Below, piece by piece: positions 11,335-23,305 of a DNA stretch of 64,000 bases; position 1 is the stretch's first letter; each line of letters begins with the position of its first letter. This DNA is from Aselliscus stoliczkanus (lineage: Eukaryota > Chordata > Mammalia > Chiroptera > Hipposideridae). The notes beneath the pieces were generated by a model, which saw only the letters and a list, made by a program, of their open reading frames with translations, had not been told where the DNA came from and searched no databases. The DNA lies in NCBI GenBank assembly GCA_033961575.1, contig CM066729.1:95917001-95981000 (forward strand), given 5' to 3'. The position numbers were made by a program, and so were the translations under genes.

Positions 11335-12805
11335 ATGTATTCACCTGATTGTTAGAGCCAAGGATAAATAAAGGTATTTGGAGAACTGTATATGAGTCTT
11401 CCTTATTAGCCGAATGAAATGGCTCTTGAGAATCCTTGTTTACTCACTTTGATCAAACCAAGTGATGACAAAAATGTGTTGTTGTCTTGTACAAAACTGT
11501 CTAGATTATATTTGCATAAAGTTTCATTCGGGTTCATAACGCTCATTATGAATCAATTTTCTTTTTCTCTGATGTAATAAATCTTGGCTAAGTGAAGCTA
11601 AACAAAAATGGCAAAACAAGTTATCAGCCTGAAATCATACATGTTAGTTTTTGTTATTGAAGAAGGTTATATTGCTCAAACATAAATGTGAAATTGGCCA
11701 CATCCAATATATTGGTGTGTATCTTTTGAGCACTTATACTGCCCTGAGTGAAAGATTTTTTAATTGTACAATTTGAAGAAAAGGATTAAAAATGCAAGAA
11801 TTACTAAAGATTGCATTAACCTATGTATTAAATGGTATTAGTTCATTCAAATTTGAGTAGAAAAAATGACACATGCATCACTTTTTTCACTAATACATAT
11901 ATTACTAAAATAATTTCAAATCATTGATTTAGAAAGCACAATGGACTAAAACCTCAAATGTTAATAAAGATTTGAAAGGAGTAAACACATATCAGTATAT
12001 TTTATATAATGTGTTCTTAAATATAAATGACTTGCAATTTTTGTGGAAATGTTGTTTACCAGTCTTTCCTAGGTCCATTAAAAAGGACAAATCATCAGTG
12101 GCCTAAAAAGGAAACATTAGTATTTATAAATTAATAAAAAGTATTTATAAATTAATAAAAACTTTCAGAATACCTTCAAAATAGAGAATTAGAAATAATT
12201 TACTGTTTAAATACATTAATTGATTTTGGCTCTTTCAGTAATATGTAATATCACAAGAAGTGTGTATTTCCTTTTGTAAAATACTGTATTGTCATGTTGA
12301 TTAGACAATACTAAGAATGTGAAATGTGGAGATGATGTAAAAAATCCAGTTTCTAAAAAATTTTTTAAATGAGTATTTTGTTGGATTCATGCCTTCATCA
12401 TTAGTTCTTCCAAGATATCTCAGTTAAGCATGTCTAAAACTATAACTCACTTTTAATAGAAAAAAGAAATTCTTCATGAGAACATGTATATTAATATTAA
12501 CAGTAAAGTCATTTCCCTTCAACTGAATGTGTCAAAAAGTAACTCTTTGATTATTTGATTAAACATTGTTTTCATAACTTTCTATACTTACATATTTAAA
12601 GGGGATGTTTTCAATATTTTTACAATATCCTACATTTGACTAAAATCAGACAAGTAAAAAAACAATACTTTAGAAATCACTGTGTGTGACTGGAAATGAG
12701 TAAAAACAAGTAACATGGTAAAAGTAAACAAAACTATATACTTTTAGGTTTGAGGACAAAATTTGTTTAGATTGAGTCTTACATATAGGCTAAGCAAATT
12801 AATCT
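11335..12805. other. Unrecognised AT-rich sequence
   Basis: Nothing recognisable beyond a local tandem duplication of about 21 bp around GTATTTATAAATTAATAAAA (12118-12161). Confidence 0.45.
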
Positions 12806-12817
12806 TTAAAATTTTGG

Positions 12818-12930
12818 GGCTGGCCAAGTGGAGCGATGGTTAAGCGCTGGCTTGGGAAGCCAGTGGCCCCGGTTTGGGTCCCACATATGAGGGCCAGTGA
12901 CACTGCCCTTAAAAAAAAAAAAAAAGGAAA
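12818..12930 (+). mobile_element. Short tRNA-like SINE with poly(A)
   Basis: Complete copy; box B reads GGTTTGGGTCC. Flanked by the perfect 12 bp duplication TTAAAATTTTGG (12806-12817 and 12931-12942). Confidence 0.88.
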
Positions 12931-13521
12931 TTAAAATTTTGGTATGTTATATATGATTTGCCATAATCATCTTTATTTTTTCATGATTAGTACAGTACTA
13001 CTGGAATCTGATAAACTCAACCTCAAGCTCTTCATTTCCCCCATCTCAACCCAAATATCCTGTTGAGCTTGGGAAATTTACTAATGCTTTCTTAACCTTC
13101 AGTTTTCTTTTCTAAGAAATAAATACAAAAATCCTATCTACCATTTTAGATACTACTTATCAGACTCAATGAAGAAATACAAATAAATGCTTAGCATCTG
13201 ATTGACATAATACTTTATCAATGTTAAATACTATTATATTGTTTACACTTTCTGCACTTTGGTCCCACCAAGAGCTCATCCATCTGAGATGTCAATTAGA
13301 GACTGAATGGGAAGGAAACATAAATTGTGTCCTGAATTAGGTCAGAAACTCCAATTCTAGGTCTTCAAATAATGGGATGATATTTTTTCATAACAAATAA
13401 CTTTCTGGGCAACCTTTATTTCTTATAATTCAATGGATGTTTTGAATGAGAAAATCTTTAATCTGTAAAAAATTTTTACATCTAAATAGCTAAACTTCTG
13501 ATTCTTAAAAATATATATTTA

Positions 13522-13640
13522 GGGGCCAGCTGAGTGGCGCGCTGGTTAAGCGCTGGCTTGAGAAGCCAGTGGCCCCATTTAGGGTCCCACATGTGAGGGC
13601 CAGTGACACTGCCCTCAAAAAAAAAAAACAACAAAAAAAA
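13522..13640 (+). mobile_element. Short tRNA-like SINE with poly(A)
   Basis: Complete copy with the stem-loop slightly mutated (GGCTTGAGAAGCC) and an A-rich tail interrupted by C. No clear target duplication was found. Confidence 0.85.
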
Positions 13641-14084
13641 ACTGTGACTGCTTATCTCATTACTAGCCTTAAATTTCCCAATCTTTTAATGTCCCACTAT
13701 TTTTTCAACCTTATGAAAAGTAAGATTCATTTGACTTCTATGCCCTAGGTAGCTTTTACTCCCAAATTCATCCTTTCTAATACTGTCATTTATTTTCTGC
13801 AGTCACCAAGATTAAACATATTTGTCATTTATATTTTTTCCCCTTTCAAAACCCATATCTAGTCATCAAAATCCATATCTAGTCATTGATTCATTTTTAA
13901 AAAAACAAAACAAGCAAATAAAAACTCTTTGATTTGACCTTTTTTCTCCATTTCTATTTTCAAAGATAAGCCTAGTTTCTAATCACTTTGTATTTAGACT
14001 ACTATAATTAATTATCATTAGCCTCTCTACTTATAATCATACACTGCTTGCAAAATTTACATGCCACAGAGTTTACTATTTTTT
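13641..14084. other. Unrecognised sequence
   Basis: A near-tandem duplication, CCATATCTAGTCATCAAAA followed by CCATATCTAGTCATTGATT, is visible at 13852-13889. Nothing else recognised. Confidence 0.45.
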
Positions 14085-14237
14085 TTGTCTGACTGAGATA
14101 TAGCTTACATAGTAAAATGTACTGTTTGTAAATTTTCAATTCTATAGGCTCAATAAATGTATACAATTATAGAACCACCATCAAAATAAAAATTTTGAGT
14201 ATTTTCATCATCCCCCAAATTTTCTCAGAGCATTTTT

Positions 14238-14646
14238 TTTTTTTTAAGATTTTATTGGGGAATTGGGGAAGAGGAACAGACAAGTTGCTGTCCTTTTGTT
14301 CTTCAGTCTAGTTGTGGAGGACGTTGCTTCACTGGCCCTTGTTGGTATCGTCATTGTGCTCTTCTCTGGTGAGGCAGATCCGTTGCCAGCCTCTGGATGG
14401 CTGCTCACAGGGGCTTTTGGCAGCTCACGCTGGCTGCCAGCCACTCACTGTAGCCTATGGCAGCCCACTGCAGCAGGAGCTACAGCAATGCCATCCCGGG
14501 GACTCACAGCAGCCCAGTTCCAGGTGGAGCTGTTGTTCACCATCTTAGCTGCAGAGGGCAGTGTCACTGATCCTCATATGTGGGATCCGAACTGGGGCTG
14601 CTGGCATCCCAAACAGCTCTTAACCAATGTGCCACTTGGCTGGCCC
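14238..14646 (-). mobile_element. Long composite SINE, copy 1
   Basis: On the minus strand: the same tRNA-like head as the short SINE (14646 to about 14560), then, instead of poly(A) after CACTGCCCTC, a body of about 300 bp starting TGCAGCTAAGATGGTGAAC and ending CCCCAATTCCCCAATAAAAT plus a poly(A). Flanked by a perfect 15 bp duplication TCTCAGAGCATTTTT (14223-14237 and 14647-14661). The 150-codon plus-strand frame at 14263-14715 is antisense to the SINE and is not a gene. Confidence 0.87.
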
Positions 14647-14970
14647 TCTCAGAGCATTTTTGAAGTCAGTTCTCTCCTACCCCAAGCTTCAGGCAGTCAA
14701 GGCAGTGAATTCTAACTTGTTTTTATTGCATGCATCATTAACTAATTATTTTTATTTCTGATAACTATTCTATTGTATGTATGTACAAAAAATACTTGTC
14801 ACAGCAGGATATATATGTGGGTTATTTACAGCTTTTTATGAATATGGTCTCAATGTATATGTGTGTACAAGTCTTTGTATACGCAAATATTTTTATTGAT
14901 CTTAAGTAAATATCTAGGAGTAGAACTGTTAGGATATATGAATAGTTTATGTGTAGCTTCATAAAACAAA

Positions 14971-15004
<34 letters not shown>

Positions 15005-15062
15005 CCTTTCCAAGTGGTTTTCTTTAGTATCTGGACAGTTTTTCATTACCATAGCCATTGTA

Positions 15063-15641
15063 TGAGGTCTGACAATTAAGTTCGCAAACTTTGTCACAAT
15101 GATATTAACTAACTTTTTTTTATTTCAGAGAGATTATTCATTATGAATTTGTACCAACTGGACAAATAGGTAACCTAGTTTACTATTTGGAAGTTCTGAA
15201 AAGGCTGCATGAAAAAGTTAAAAGAGAATGACCTGAACTTTTCGCCAACAATTCATGGCTCTTGTATCATAACAATGTAACAACTCTCATGGCACTGTCT
15301 GTGAGGGAGTTTTTAGCCAGTAAACAAATAACTGTATTGGAACATCCTTTCTACTCACCTGATCTGGCCCCTAATGACTTCTTTCTTTACCTGAAGATAA
15401 AGGAAATATTGAAAGGAAGACATTTTGATGACATTCAGCATATCAAGGGTAATACAATGATAGCTCTGATGGCCATTCCAGAAAAAAAGTTCCAAAATTG
15501 CTTTGAAGGGTGGACTAAATGCTGGCGTCAGTGCATAGCTTCCCTAGAGGAATACTTCAAAGGTGACTCGAGTGATATTCAGCAATGAGATATGTAGCAC
15601 TTATTTTAGGATGAGTTCGCTAACTTAATTGTCTGACCTGG
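15063..15641 (+). mobile_element. Internally deleted mariner transposon, copy 1
   Basis: 579 bp between TA dinucleotides (15061-15062 and 15642-15643), with 26 bp terminal inverted repeats at 15065-15090 and 15614-15639 (AGGTCTGACAATTAAGTTCG on the left; two or three differences on the right). It keeps only the C-terminal part of a mariner transposase. A full mariner is about 1.3 kb, so more than half is missing, including the helix-turn-helix DNA-binding domain and first catalytic aspartate. The copy at 27911 has the same deletion, so this is a non-autonomous subfamily rather than private decay. Confidence 0.9.
15262..15588 (+). pseudogene. Mariner transposase C-terminal remnant
   Basis: 108 codons inside the 579 bp mariner. 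The motif SPDLAPNDFF (residues 32-41) is the mariner-type third catalytic aspartate block. The second catalytic block, normally HDNA, reads HNNV here (residues 3-6), so that aspartate is replaced by asparagine. The C-terminus with a C-x-A-S-L-E-E-Y-F and SDIQQ end is complete. Catalytically dead by these losses. The start shown is simply the first ATG; the real protein began far upstream. Coding lies in the same orientation as the element. Confidence 0.85.
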
Positions 15642-16490
15642 TAGATGAACTCGAGTTCCTCCATATTCCTGTCAGTACTTGGTATTGTTTGGATATTCTT
15701 AATTTGGCCATTGGAAGATGTGTCTCATTATGTTTTTTGTTTGCATTGCTCTGATGACTAATAATATTGAATATTTTGGGTGCTTATTTATTATCTGTGT
15801 CAGTTCTTTAATGAAGTATCTTTTGAGATTGCCCTTTTATATTATTTTAATCATTTTATTGAGTTTTTAATACCTCCTAAATTTGTCATTCATCAGATAT
15901 GTGTTCCAAAATTTTTTAACACTACTCTGTGGATTATCTTTTCACGTTATTAACAGTGTCTTTCAAAGAGTAGAAGTTTTAAATTTTGATGAAATCAAAC
16001 AATGTTTTTTCCTTTATAGTTAGTTCTTCTTTTGCTCTAAGAAATATTCACCTAGTCTATATTCACAAACAATTTTTCTCTTCTGACTTATGTTTGAATA
16101 TTTAAAGCTTTAGGTTTTATATTTAAATCTATGACCCATTCCATGTTAATTTTTTTATGCGATGTGAGGTAAAAATTGAGTTTCATCTTTTTGCTTAGGA
16201 ATACCCAATTAATTATTCCATCACCATTTATTGAAAAGCTTATTATTTCTCCACTTACTTACCTCAGAAGCTTGTCAAAAATAATTGACACATATGTGTG
16301 AGTCTCTATTAGGACTTTTTTCTGTTCCATTGTTCTATAGGTCTACCTTTATGACAATGATATACTGTCTTAACTACACAGCTTTAAAGGTGTTTTAAAA
16401 TCAGGTGGTATGAATCCTCCAACATATCTTTTTCAACATTATTTTGCCTATTCTCAGTTTTTTTGACTATTCATATAAATTTTATTTTAA

Positions 16491-17040
16491 GAACTTCTGA
16501 AAAAAAAATTAAATGTTTTATAAAATCAATACATAGTTGCTGTGGGACATAAGGAAAAACCCAAAGAATAAAATTAGAAATGATTCATGTGATTTGTTTG
16601 CGGATAATCACTGTTGAATGTTGGCCTTTATTCTCCAATATATTATGTAAATAATGGACACACACACACCTTTGTTTACCCGTGAAACCCATTGCCAAAA
16701 GACAATTGAGAATACACCCGAAATCAAGCAGAATTAGATTTATTCACTTGCAACCACAAGGGAGGGTGAACCCTTAAGACAATTGTCTAAGTGCCTAAAG
16801 AAAAGGGAGTCCATTTTGGTTAGTTTTAGCATTTGGCATTGCAGTAGGTGATTTAGGTAAAGCCTCAGGAAGTAGGGGTTTGTTATGCATTATCTGGTCT
16901 TCAGAGAGTGGAAAATGTGGGGAATGGATTTTTGAGTATTTGTTTTAAGATATGGGAGAAATGAAGCATGATTAGAATTGTAATATGTAAAGAAGCAGTA
17001 TTTACTAATTTTAGCCAGTATAACGGGTGTGTGTGTGTCC

Positions 17041-17089
<49 letters not shown>

Positions 17090-17285
17090 GGGTTCAGGGT
17101 ATGCTTTCTTTTGTTGTATTTTCCTTTTCTTCATCTTATATTAAGATAGGATTACAGAGTAGTATTCTTTTGTGTGGCTTCACCATGGATATGGAGAGAC
17201 CTTTTCTAATATGGTTGCCATCCTACAAAATTGTTTATGTTCAGTAAAGAACACTATAATCTAAGTGCCAACTCTCAGCTTCCAT
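16491..17285. other. Mostly unrecognised; possible LTR-like segment and (GT)n
   Basis: Between 16680 and 16900 the sequence has the texture of an old antisense LTR (a T/A-rich block then GAGGGTGAACCCTTAAGACA, 16765-16784), but I cannot assign a family. The 77-codon minus-strand frame 16901-17134 is chance reading of the (GT)n repeat. Confidence 0.3.
17025..17087. repeat. (GT)n microsatellite
   Basis: About 30 GT units with one interruption (CCGA at 17039-17042). Confidence 0.95.
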
Positions 17286-17295
17286 GCCATTTTTT

Positions 17296-17397
17296 TTTTT
17301 TTTTGAGGGCAGTGTTACTGGCCCTCATATGTGGGACCGAACCGGGGCCTCTGGTGTCCCAAACCAGCGCTTAACCACCGCGCCACTAGGCCGGCCC
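17296..17397 (-). mobile_element. Short tRNA-like SINE
   Basis: Minus-strand copy, ending in GGGCCGGCC-complement at 17397. Flanked by GCCATTTTTT at 17286-17295 and 17398-17407, though the poly(T) makes the left edge ambiguous. Confidence 0.87.
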
Positions 17398-17407
17398 GCC
17401 ATTTTTT

Positions 17408-18805
17408 AATTTTAGTTTTTCTTTCTTAATATCTGTTAATGTAATATGAGTCTTTTCCTCCCTTGACAAAAATCCCCTCAAGAGTTTGCATTCAAATAAA
17501 ATACAAGTTTTATACTAGAATATCAAAGAGTAATGCAAAATTTCACATAGGTTTCCTTAAAATTTAGCAGCACTAGGGTTTTCAATGACACATAAAGCAT
17601 AGCTCCTATTCCTACAACTTCACAGTCACATTAGAAGTTAAACATCTCTGCTTTTTTTTCTTTTTTTTTTTTTTTTTTTATCAATTTACACGTGCCAATT
17701 TAGGATGAGTTTGAGGCTAAACATCTTATATGTTAAAATCCTTAGAAAATGTTTATTATTTATTTATAGATGGAGTGGTTCTAAAAGGTAGTGGTAAAGA
17801 GGTATCCTTTATTATGCAGAGCTGAATGCTCTGCTTGGTCATTAACTTAATATAGAGGAATAAGTGATCTGGTATCATTATGTAAACAGACTATTGGGTA
17901 ATGAGACTAATTTTAATAATTGGTCAGGCCTGAGGAAGAAAGATTAGGAATTCAGAAACAAAGTAGTCTAGGGAAGTGGTATGTGGAGTAACTTATAGGA
18001 GTAGGTGGATGTTTACAAAATAGGTGGCTGTTTGTGTTTCATGTCACTGGTCACTAAATAGCATCTGACACAGAGAAGGCACTGATCAACTAGGTGCCTC
18101 AGTCAATTAAGATGATTTGTTCCATGAGGATTAACCAGGCCCTGTTCTCTATCAGTCCAGAGCTTGTACAATAAGTATATGAATATGGTAAGCAACATGG
18201 AGGCTATATACGGTTCCAATGGCAAGGGATTTTTCTCATTAAGACTTATCTAGCTAATGCCAATGCTAGACACCTATCAGTCAACAGCAGAGACTGAAAT
18301 GACATCATGATATTTCATTTAAGGTACTGGCCAGTCACTTTATGCCAGGTCAACTACATTGTGCCCTTCCTTTCTGAATGGGGAAAGAGTTTTCCTCACC
18401 AGAAGTAACATCCAATTAAGCAGTCTATCACCTTATCATTTGTGGCTCCTTACACTAGTGAACAAGCAGGAAAAACACACAAGGAAAAGCAATTATTACA
18501 CTGGCAATGATAATTGATTCTAAATACAAGCTGAAATAAAAAGGGATCAAAGGGGATTAGATGTGGATTGAGCTACTAATAGGGGCATCTCTTGATCTTC
18601 CTTCTGGTGATAACTTTAATGGAAGAATTATGACAACAAATACTCTCAAAGTACAAGTCCCTCTCAAAAATGAAGTTCTGGATAATTTAACCAAGCAATC
18701 AACCTAGAGATGGGATAATAGAGAATGTAGATTGTACATATTAATATTTGTCTTGGGAATAGCTACAGATATGGGGTCTATAGTTTATCTAACCTTCCTT
18801 TCATC
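17408..18805. other. Diverged sequence, possible retroelement remains
   Basis: A poly(T) run lies at 17649-17679. Between about 17930 and 18700 base composition is less AT-rich and looks like decayed coding sequence, but every frame is full of stops and no domain is recognisable. An endogenous-retrovirus internal fragment is possible but not shown. Confidence 0.3.
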
Positions 18806-18809
18806 TACC

Positions 18810-18810
18810 A

Positions 18811-18869
<59 letters not shown>

Positions 18870-19022
18870 GTCTCTATCTACTTATTTATCTATCTACTTA
18901 TCTATCTAATATCTATCTATCTACTTATCTATCTACATATCTATCTATCTACTTATCTATCTACATATCTATCTTTCTACTTATCTATCTATCTACATAT
19001 CATCTATCATCAACTATCTATA
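18810..19022. repeat. (TATC)n tetranucleotide array with higher-order units
   Basis: A pure (ATCT)n core at 18810-18869, then a degenerate array in which a 28 bp unit (ATCTATCTATCTACTTATCT + ATCTACAT) occurs at 18911-18938 and 18939-18966, with a 32 bp variant at 18967-18998. The 104-codon Ile/Tyr/Leu/Ser frame at 18732-19046 is a translation of this array. Confidence 0.93.
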
Positions 19023-19863
19023 AATAATCACAACTGTAAAGAGTAACTCACATAGTATATTTAATATGAGGCACAAATGGATCTAACAATAAAAGGAGTG
19101 CACGAAACCAGGCATCCTCCCTACAATATCACATGACCTCATATTCCTGGCTTTAGCACATCTGTAGTGGACAGTTCCATGCACTTTTGCAGCATCCCAC
19201 ACCAACCATGCATCCTGAATCCTCCTATATGTTATGTTTCTCACATCTTCGGTGGATCAGGGATCTGAATATGGCTTAGCTGGGTCTTCTGCTTCAGGAT
19301 TTCTCATAGCGATGAAATAAAGGTGTTATCAAGGCTTGATTGAAGGAGGATCCATTTGCAAGATCATTCTCACGTGTTGTTGAATTGTGGGCTTCAGTTT
19401 TTCATTAACTGTTCACCAGAGGACTCCCTCAGTTTTTGTTTTTTGGGTTTTTTAGTGTCACTTTGGTATATCTTAGTTCAGCTCACATTATAGCTAGCAG
19501 TTGGTTTCTATTAGATTGAGCAAATAAGAGATCAAGAGAAATGAGCAGAATGGAAAGTAGAGTATTTTAAAAGATAATCTTAGAAGTGACTTATCACTTT
19601 TTTTGTGTACTGTTCATTAGAAGTCACTAGGTAAATTTCCTTGTATTGGCTATAAAATAACTAGTAAAAACTAATGACTTGCAAATACAGTATTAGGATA
19701 GATTAAGAAAGTATTTGAACATTTTATTGTAGTCCCTATTCACAGAAGACAAATCAGAACAAAATATATTTATATACATGTTTATATATAATTTTGTGAC
19801 TAGCCTCCAAATCTCTCCAAACTTGCTTGGTAAATGGAGAGGGCTCTTACGCTCTAATAACAG
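19023..19863. other. Ancient interspersed-repeat remnant and unrecognised DNA
   Basis: 19230-19400 contains blocks (GGCTTAGCTGGGTCTTCTGC at 19273-19292; CAAGGCTTGATTGAAGGAGG at 19331-19350) that I recognise from a common old mammalian interspersed repeat but cannot name. The rest is unrecognised. Confidence 0.4.
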
Positions 19864-19881
19864 TGTTGACTTTAACATTTT

Positions 19882-20070
19882 CTTTTTTGGATTTGATTTT
19901 ATTATTATTATTAGTTACATATGTACAAAACAATGCAACACTTATCCTTTTTATCCCTTACAAAGTGACTCCCCCTCCCCATCCACTGCCCCCCACCTCT
20001 GATATCAAACATATCTAATACAATTCCATTGAATCTATTCCCACACTATACCCCATATCCCATGACTATA
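19882..20070 (-). mobile_element. L1 3'-end fragment, antisense
   Basis: The antisense L1 3'UTR (poly-pyrimidine A-tail complement, then AGTTACATATGTACAAAAC and CCCATATCCCATGAC blocks). Flanked by imperfect copies of GTTGACTTTAACATTTTC (19864-19881) and GTGGACTTTCACATTTTC (20073-20090). Same 3' end type as the fragment that runs off the window at 63.8 kb. Confidence 0.8.
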
Positions 20071-20210
20071 TATGTGGACTTTCACATTTTCATGTCTTTA
20101 TTGACCTTCTTATATAATTAATATTATTCACATCTAAGTAATTTTATGTAAATAAATTATAAACTATTGCTTGAATTATGTTATTTTACAACAGTAAGTT
20201 CTAATAATTT

Positions 20211-20312
20211 TTTTTTTTTGAAGGCAGTGTCACTGGCCCTCATATGTGGGACCAAACCAGGGCCACTGGCTTCCCAAGCCAGCGCTTAACCATCGTGCCA
20301 CTTGGCTGGCCT
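20211..20312 (-). mobile_element. Short tRNA-like SINE
   Basis: Minus-strand complete copy with the stem-loop CTGGCTTCCCAAGCCAG-complement intact. Flanked by the perfect 14 bp duplication AGTTCTAATAATTT (20197-20210 and 20313-20326). Confidence 0.9.
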
Positions 20313-20326
20313 AGTTCTAATAATTT

Positions 20327-22995
20327 AATAAATATAGTATTATTACCTTTGATTTATTTTAAACTAATTTTCAAATTGGCTCTTTAGGTCTGTGATAAAT
20401 TTTGTTGTTACTTACTTTTAGCTTTATCAAACCTATTATAAATATAATTTTATGAGGTTATATGGCATGGTAAGTAAGTGTGACAAATTCACTCATTGAA
20501 TATAAAGTACAAAAATAAATATTATTAGTTTTCTATTTCTGCATGCATGGGAAGTGTATATGAGGCAATTTGATTTTCTGAGACAAAAATTAGGACATAT
20601 GGTCCCATGCATCAATTAAAAAAAAGTCAGAATACTATAATCAGCTCTATACTGAAAAATCTGATACATGTACTTGCCCTGTGTGTATATACAATTCTGT
20701 GAAAAATGCATTTTGACCATTTTTCCTTAGTTATTTACTTGTATTTACTGTCATTTTCTTTCCACTGAAATTGCAGTTAATTTTACTGAACTTGGTACAT
20801 TCTTAGGAATAAAAAAAAATCTAAATTTAAAAATCAATACTATACTTCTACTAACTTATAACAATGTATAACTTGTTCTGTTGGACAAGTGTTCAGATTT
20901 CAAACTGATATATTGGGTTGCAAGAATATGAACTCATAAAAATCATCCTTTTCCGGCTCTCATCTTGCACTACCATATAATCAACATTTCATTTTCATTT
21001 TTTTTTCTCCCTGTCATTTCAGTACTTTAGAGAAAAGAAGCAAAAGTGTTTGTGTTAATTTTTTTTTCACTGTTCTTTCAGAGAATCTCAGAACATGACT
21101 CATAAAGCCAACAGCTTCGGAATAAAGAGAGACTGGCATAATTAGAAATTACATTTGGTTTTATAATTAACAACACTGGGAGCACTTTAGGACACAGTTA
21201 TTCCCACAGTATCATTGGTTGTTATCTCTCTGCTGCCATCTTCCTCCCCTAAAGTCCCCCTAATATTACTGTTATCTGAATTCTGTATGCATAGTTTTCT
21301 GAACAAACTGTGTTCTTATTACCCTCAATATTTCTGATGTCTCTAACACTAACTGTTTTATCTTCATGCTTCTGAGAGACACAGAGTTTACCTGTAGCCC
21401 TTGCTATTCATACCTTTAAGGCTTCTTATTTCCTTCCTACCATCTCTTGGTGGCTGGGACTGTCCTTTCTTCTGTAAGTTTCTAAAGAGGTTGACAATGG
21501 AGGAAATGGTCTGCAAAGCTTACTAGTTATTAAGGATATTACAATATACTGGTTGGAAGTTTGCTAAATTTTGAGATTGGGTGGTAAATTAGAGGATTTC
21601 AGAGTTGATCTAGGAAAAGACAGGACAATAACAGGCAATAACACATAACTGGCTAAATTGGCTAGGGTTTGGACAGGGTTATAAGAAAGAAGTTCCTTCT
21701 AATAAGAGACCTTTCAGAGACAGCAGCAAGAGGCCACCACCCAGAAGGGGAATAGGTAGGGAACCCCACGGGGAAAAGAGGAAGTTGGAAGAGGAGTTAT
21801 TCTAAGTGATGTTGTTCAGCAGTGAGGTGGGGGTCCTTAGGTCAGAGAGCTCCAAAGGGGAGAACTTTGGAGTCTTTTATATCTATCGGATTTGTCTGAC
21901 CTATGGCTAATAAATGTCAAGTACAGTTTTGTGGTGAATACCACATAAGTAGGCTAAAAATATGCTATTTAGACTATATTTAAAGCAATTAGATGTATAA
22001 GAATTTGAGTTTGGCACCCAGGCTTTGGGTTAGCAGTCGGCTGTAAGGAAGTAAACTGCATGGAGGCCATTTTAGTCAAATACACAGGCCCATTTGTATA
22101 ACAGAGTGTTACATCAAAATACAATGTTCACCACAATATTTAGGGCTGGAACATAAAGAAAGTATAGCATATATTTATTTACATCATGGATGGAAAAAAA
22201 GGTGGAAAGTGAAAATGAATTCTGGGTGCTATGACTGTGCTATGGGATTTGGGTAAATTTTGACAGCTTGTTTATACAATTAAGGATGAGGTCATTGCAA
22301 AGGAAATGGAGAGACAATATGAAGATTAATAACTAACCCAGGTTATGAAACCAAGTCATGGATACTTTGTATCCCTATAAAATATCTACAATAAGATACT
22401 ATTTATGAAGCATAAATATCTCACCTACCCACTGAGTTCTGAACTCCATGTGGTCTATTGTTTATTGTCTCTACCAAGGATCCTGGGACATTTATTGATC
22501 ATCTATTACTATAACAATATGAAATAAGAAAGGTCAACTTTAGCAAAAGCACAGCTAAAGAACACTGTTTATTCACTTGGGTTGGGACTGGGCATAACAG
22601 ATTGCTATTGATCACCAAAGAATACATCATGAGAGAAAAGTAGAAATATGTTGAGGGAGAAGTGCCAGTACTATAAGTTGACCTGTGCTATTCTGACATA
22701 GGGCACTTCCTAATAATTTCTGTTATGAACAAGATTCCTATGTAACTAAGGAATTTTCTGTACAATGAGGACAATGCTGGATCTATGGCTGATGACACAA
22801 AATATGACAATACACGAGAAAATCTTCAATTATTTTAAACAAGTTTTTAACATGGCTCCAAGGCTTTTAAGGAATATTTTTGTTGTTGTTGTTGTTGTTG
22901 TTTGTTGTTGTTGTTGTATTCATCTATAAGTAGTTCATTGTGTTCTCTGGTGCATGTCAAAACCCACAGAGAAGAATCACAGTGGGATATTTGAG
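20327..22995. other. Mostly unrecognised; weak LTR-like stretch
   Basis: No clear repeat up to 21580. From 21580 to 22110 the sequence is richer in G and resembles an old antisense LTR (GAGGCCATTTTAGTCAAATA, 22056-22075), family not assigned. (GTT)n follows at 22876-22917. Confidence 0.3.
22876..22917. repeat. (GTT)n microsatellite
   Basis: About 13 TTG units with one extra T in the middle. Confidence 0.92.
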
Positions 22996-23009
22996 TTTTG
23001 GAACAAAGC

Positions 23010-23305
23010 CATGCCTATTTATTTTATTTTTTAATTGACATATGACATTATATTATGTTCAGGTATACAACATAATGGTTCAATATTTGTATATTTTGGG
23101 CAATGAACACCCCAATAAATCTATTTAACCTGTATCACCACACATAGTTACAGATTTTTTTTGCTTGTGTTGAGAACTTTTAAGATCCACTCTCTTAGCA
23201 ATTTTCATATATGCAATATAGTATAATTATCTATAGTCACCCTGCTGTATGATATATCCCCATGACTTATTTATTTTATAAGATATGTTTATTTTATAAC
23301 TAAGC
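23010..23305 (-). mobile_element. L1 3'-end fragment, antisense
   Basis: Begins TATTTTATTTTTTAATTGAC and contains the L1 3'UTR blocks GGTATACAACATAATGGTTC (23062-23081) and CCCCATGACTTATTTATTTT. Diverged; close to the fragment at 9922 in type. Confidence 0.78.

Larger units (their letters stand above)
14085..16490 (-). mobile_element. Ancient antisense L1, interrupted by a SINE and a mariner
   Basis: Strongly diverged antisense L1 in three pieces: 14085-14237, 14647-15060 and about 15644-16490. Recognisable blocks are the antisense ORF2 end (AATATCTAGGAGTAGAACTG, 14909-14928, the usual 'assumed condition' region) and the 3' ORF2 segment with TTCTGTTCCATTGTTCTATAGGTC near 16320. The long SINE at 14238 and the mariner at 15063 lie in its middle; removing them gives a continuous L1 alignment. 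No usable frame remains. Confidence 0.78.

Noticed and set aside
14263..14715. 150-codon plus-strand open frame
   Set aside because: Antisense of the long SINE and its flank; similar frames occur in the other long SINE copies.
15262..15588. Domesticated (SETMAR-like) transposase gene
   Set aside because: It sits between mariner terminal repeats, lacks the N-terminal half and a catalytic aspartate, and the second copy at 27.9 kb has the same structure, so it is a transposon relic.
18810..19022. CRISPR-like array
   Set aside because: Regular repeats but no unique spacers; a simple-sequence array in a mammalian genome.
18732..19046. Hydrophobic 104-residue membrane-like protein
   Set aside because: Translation of the (TATC)n array.
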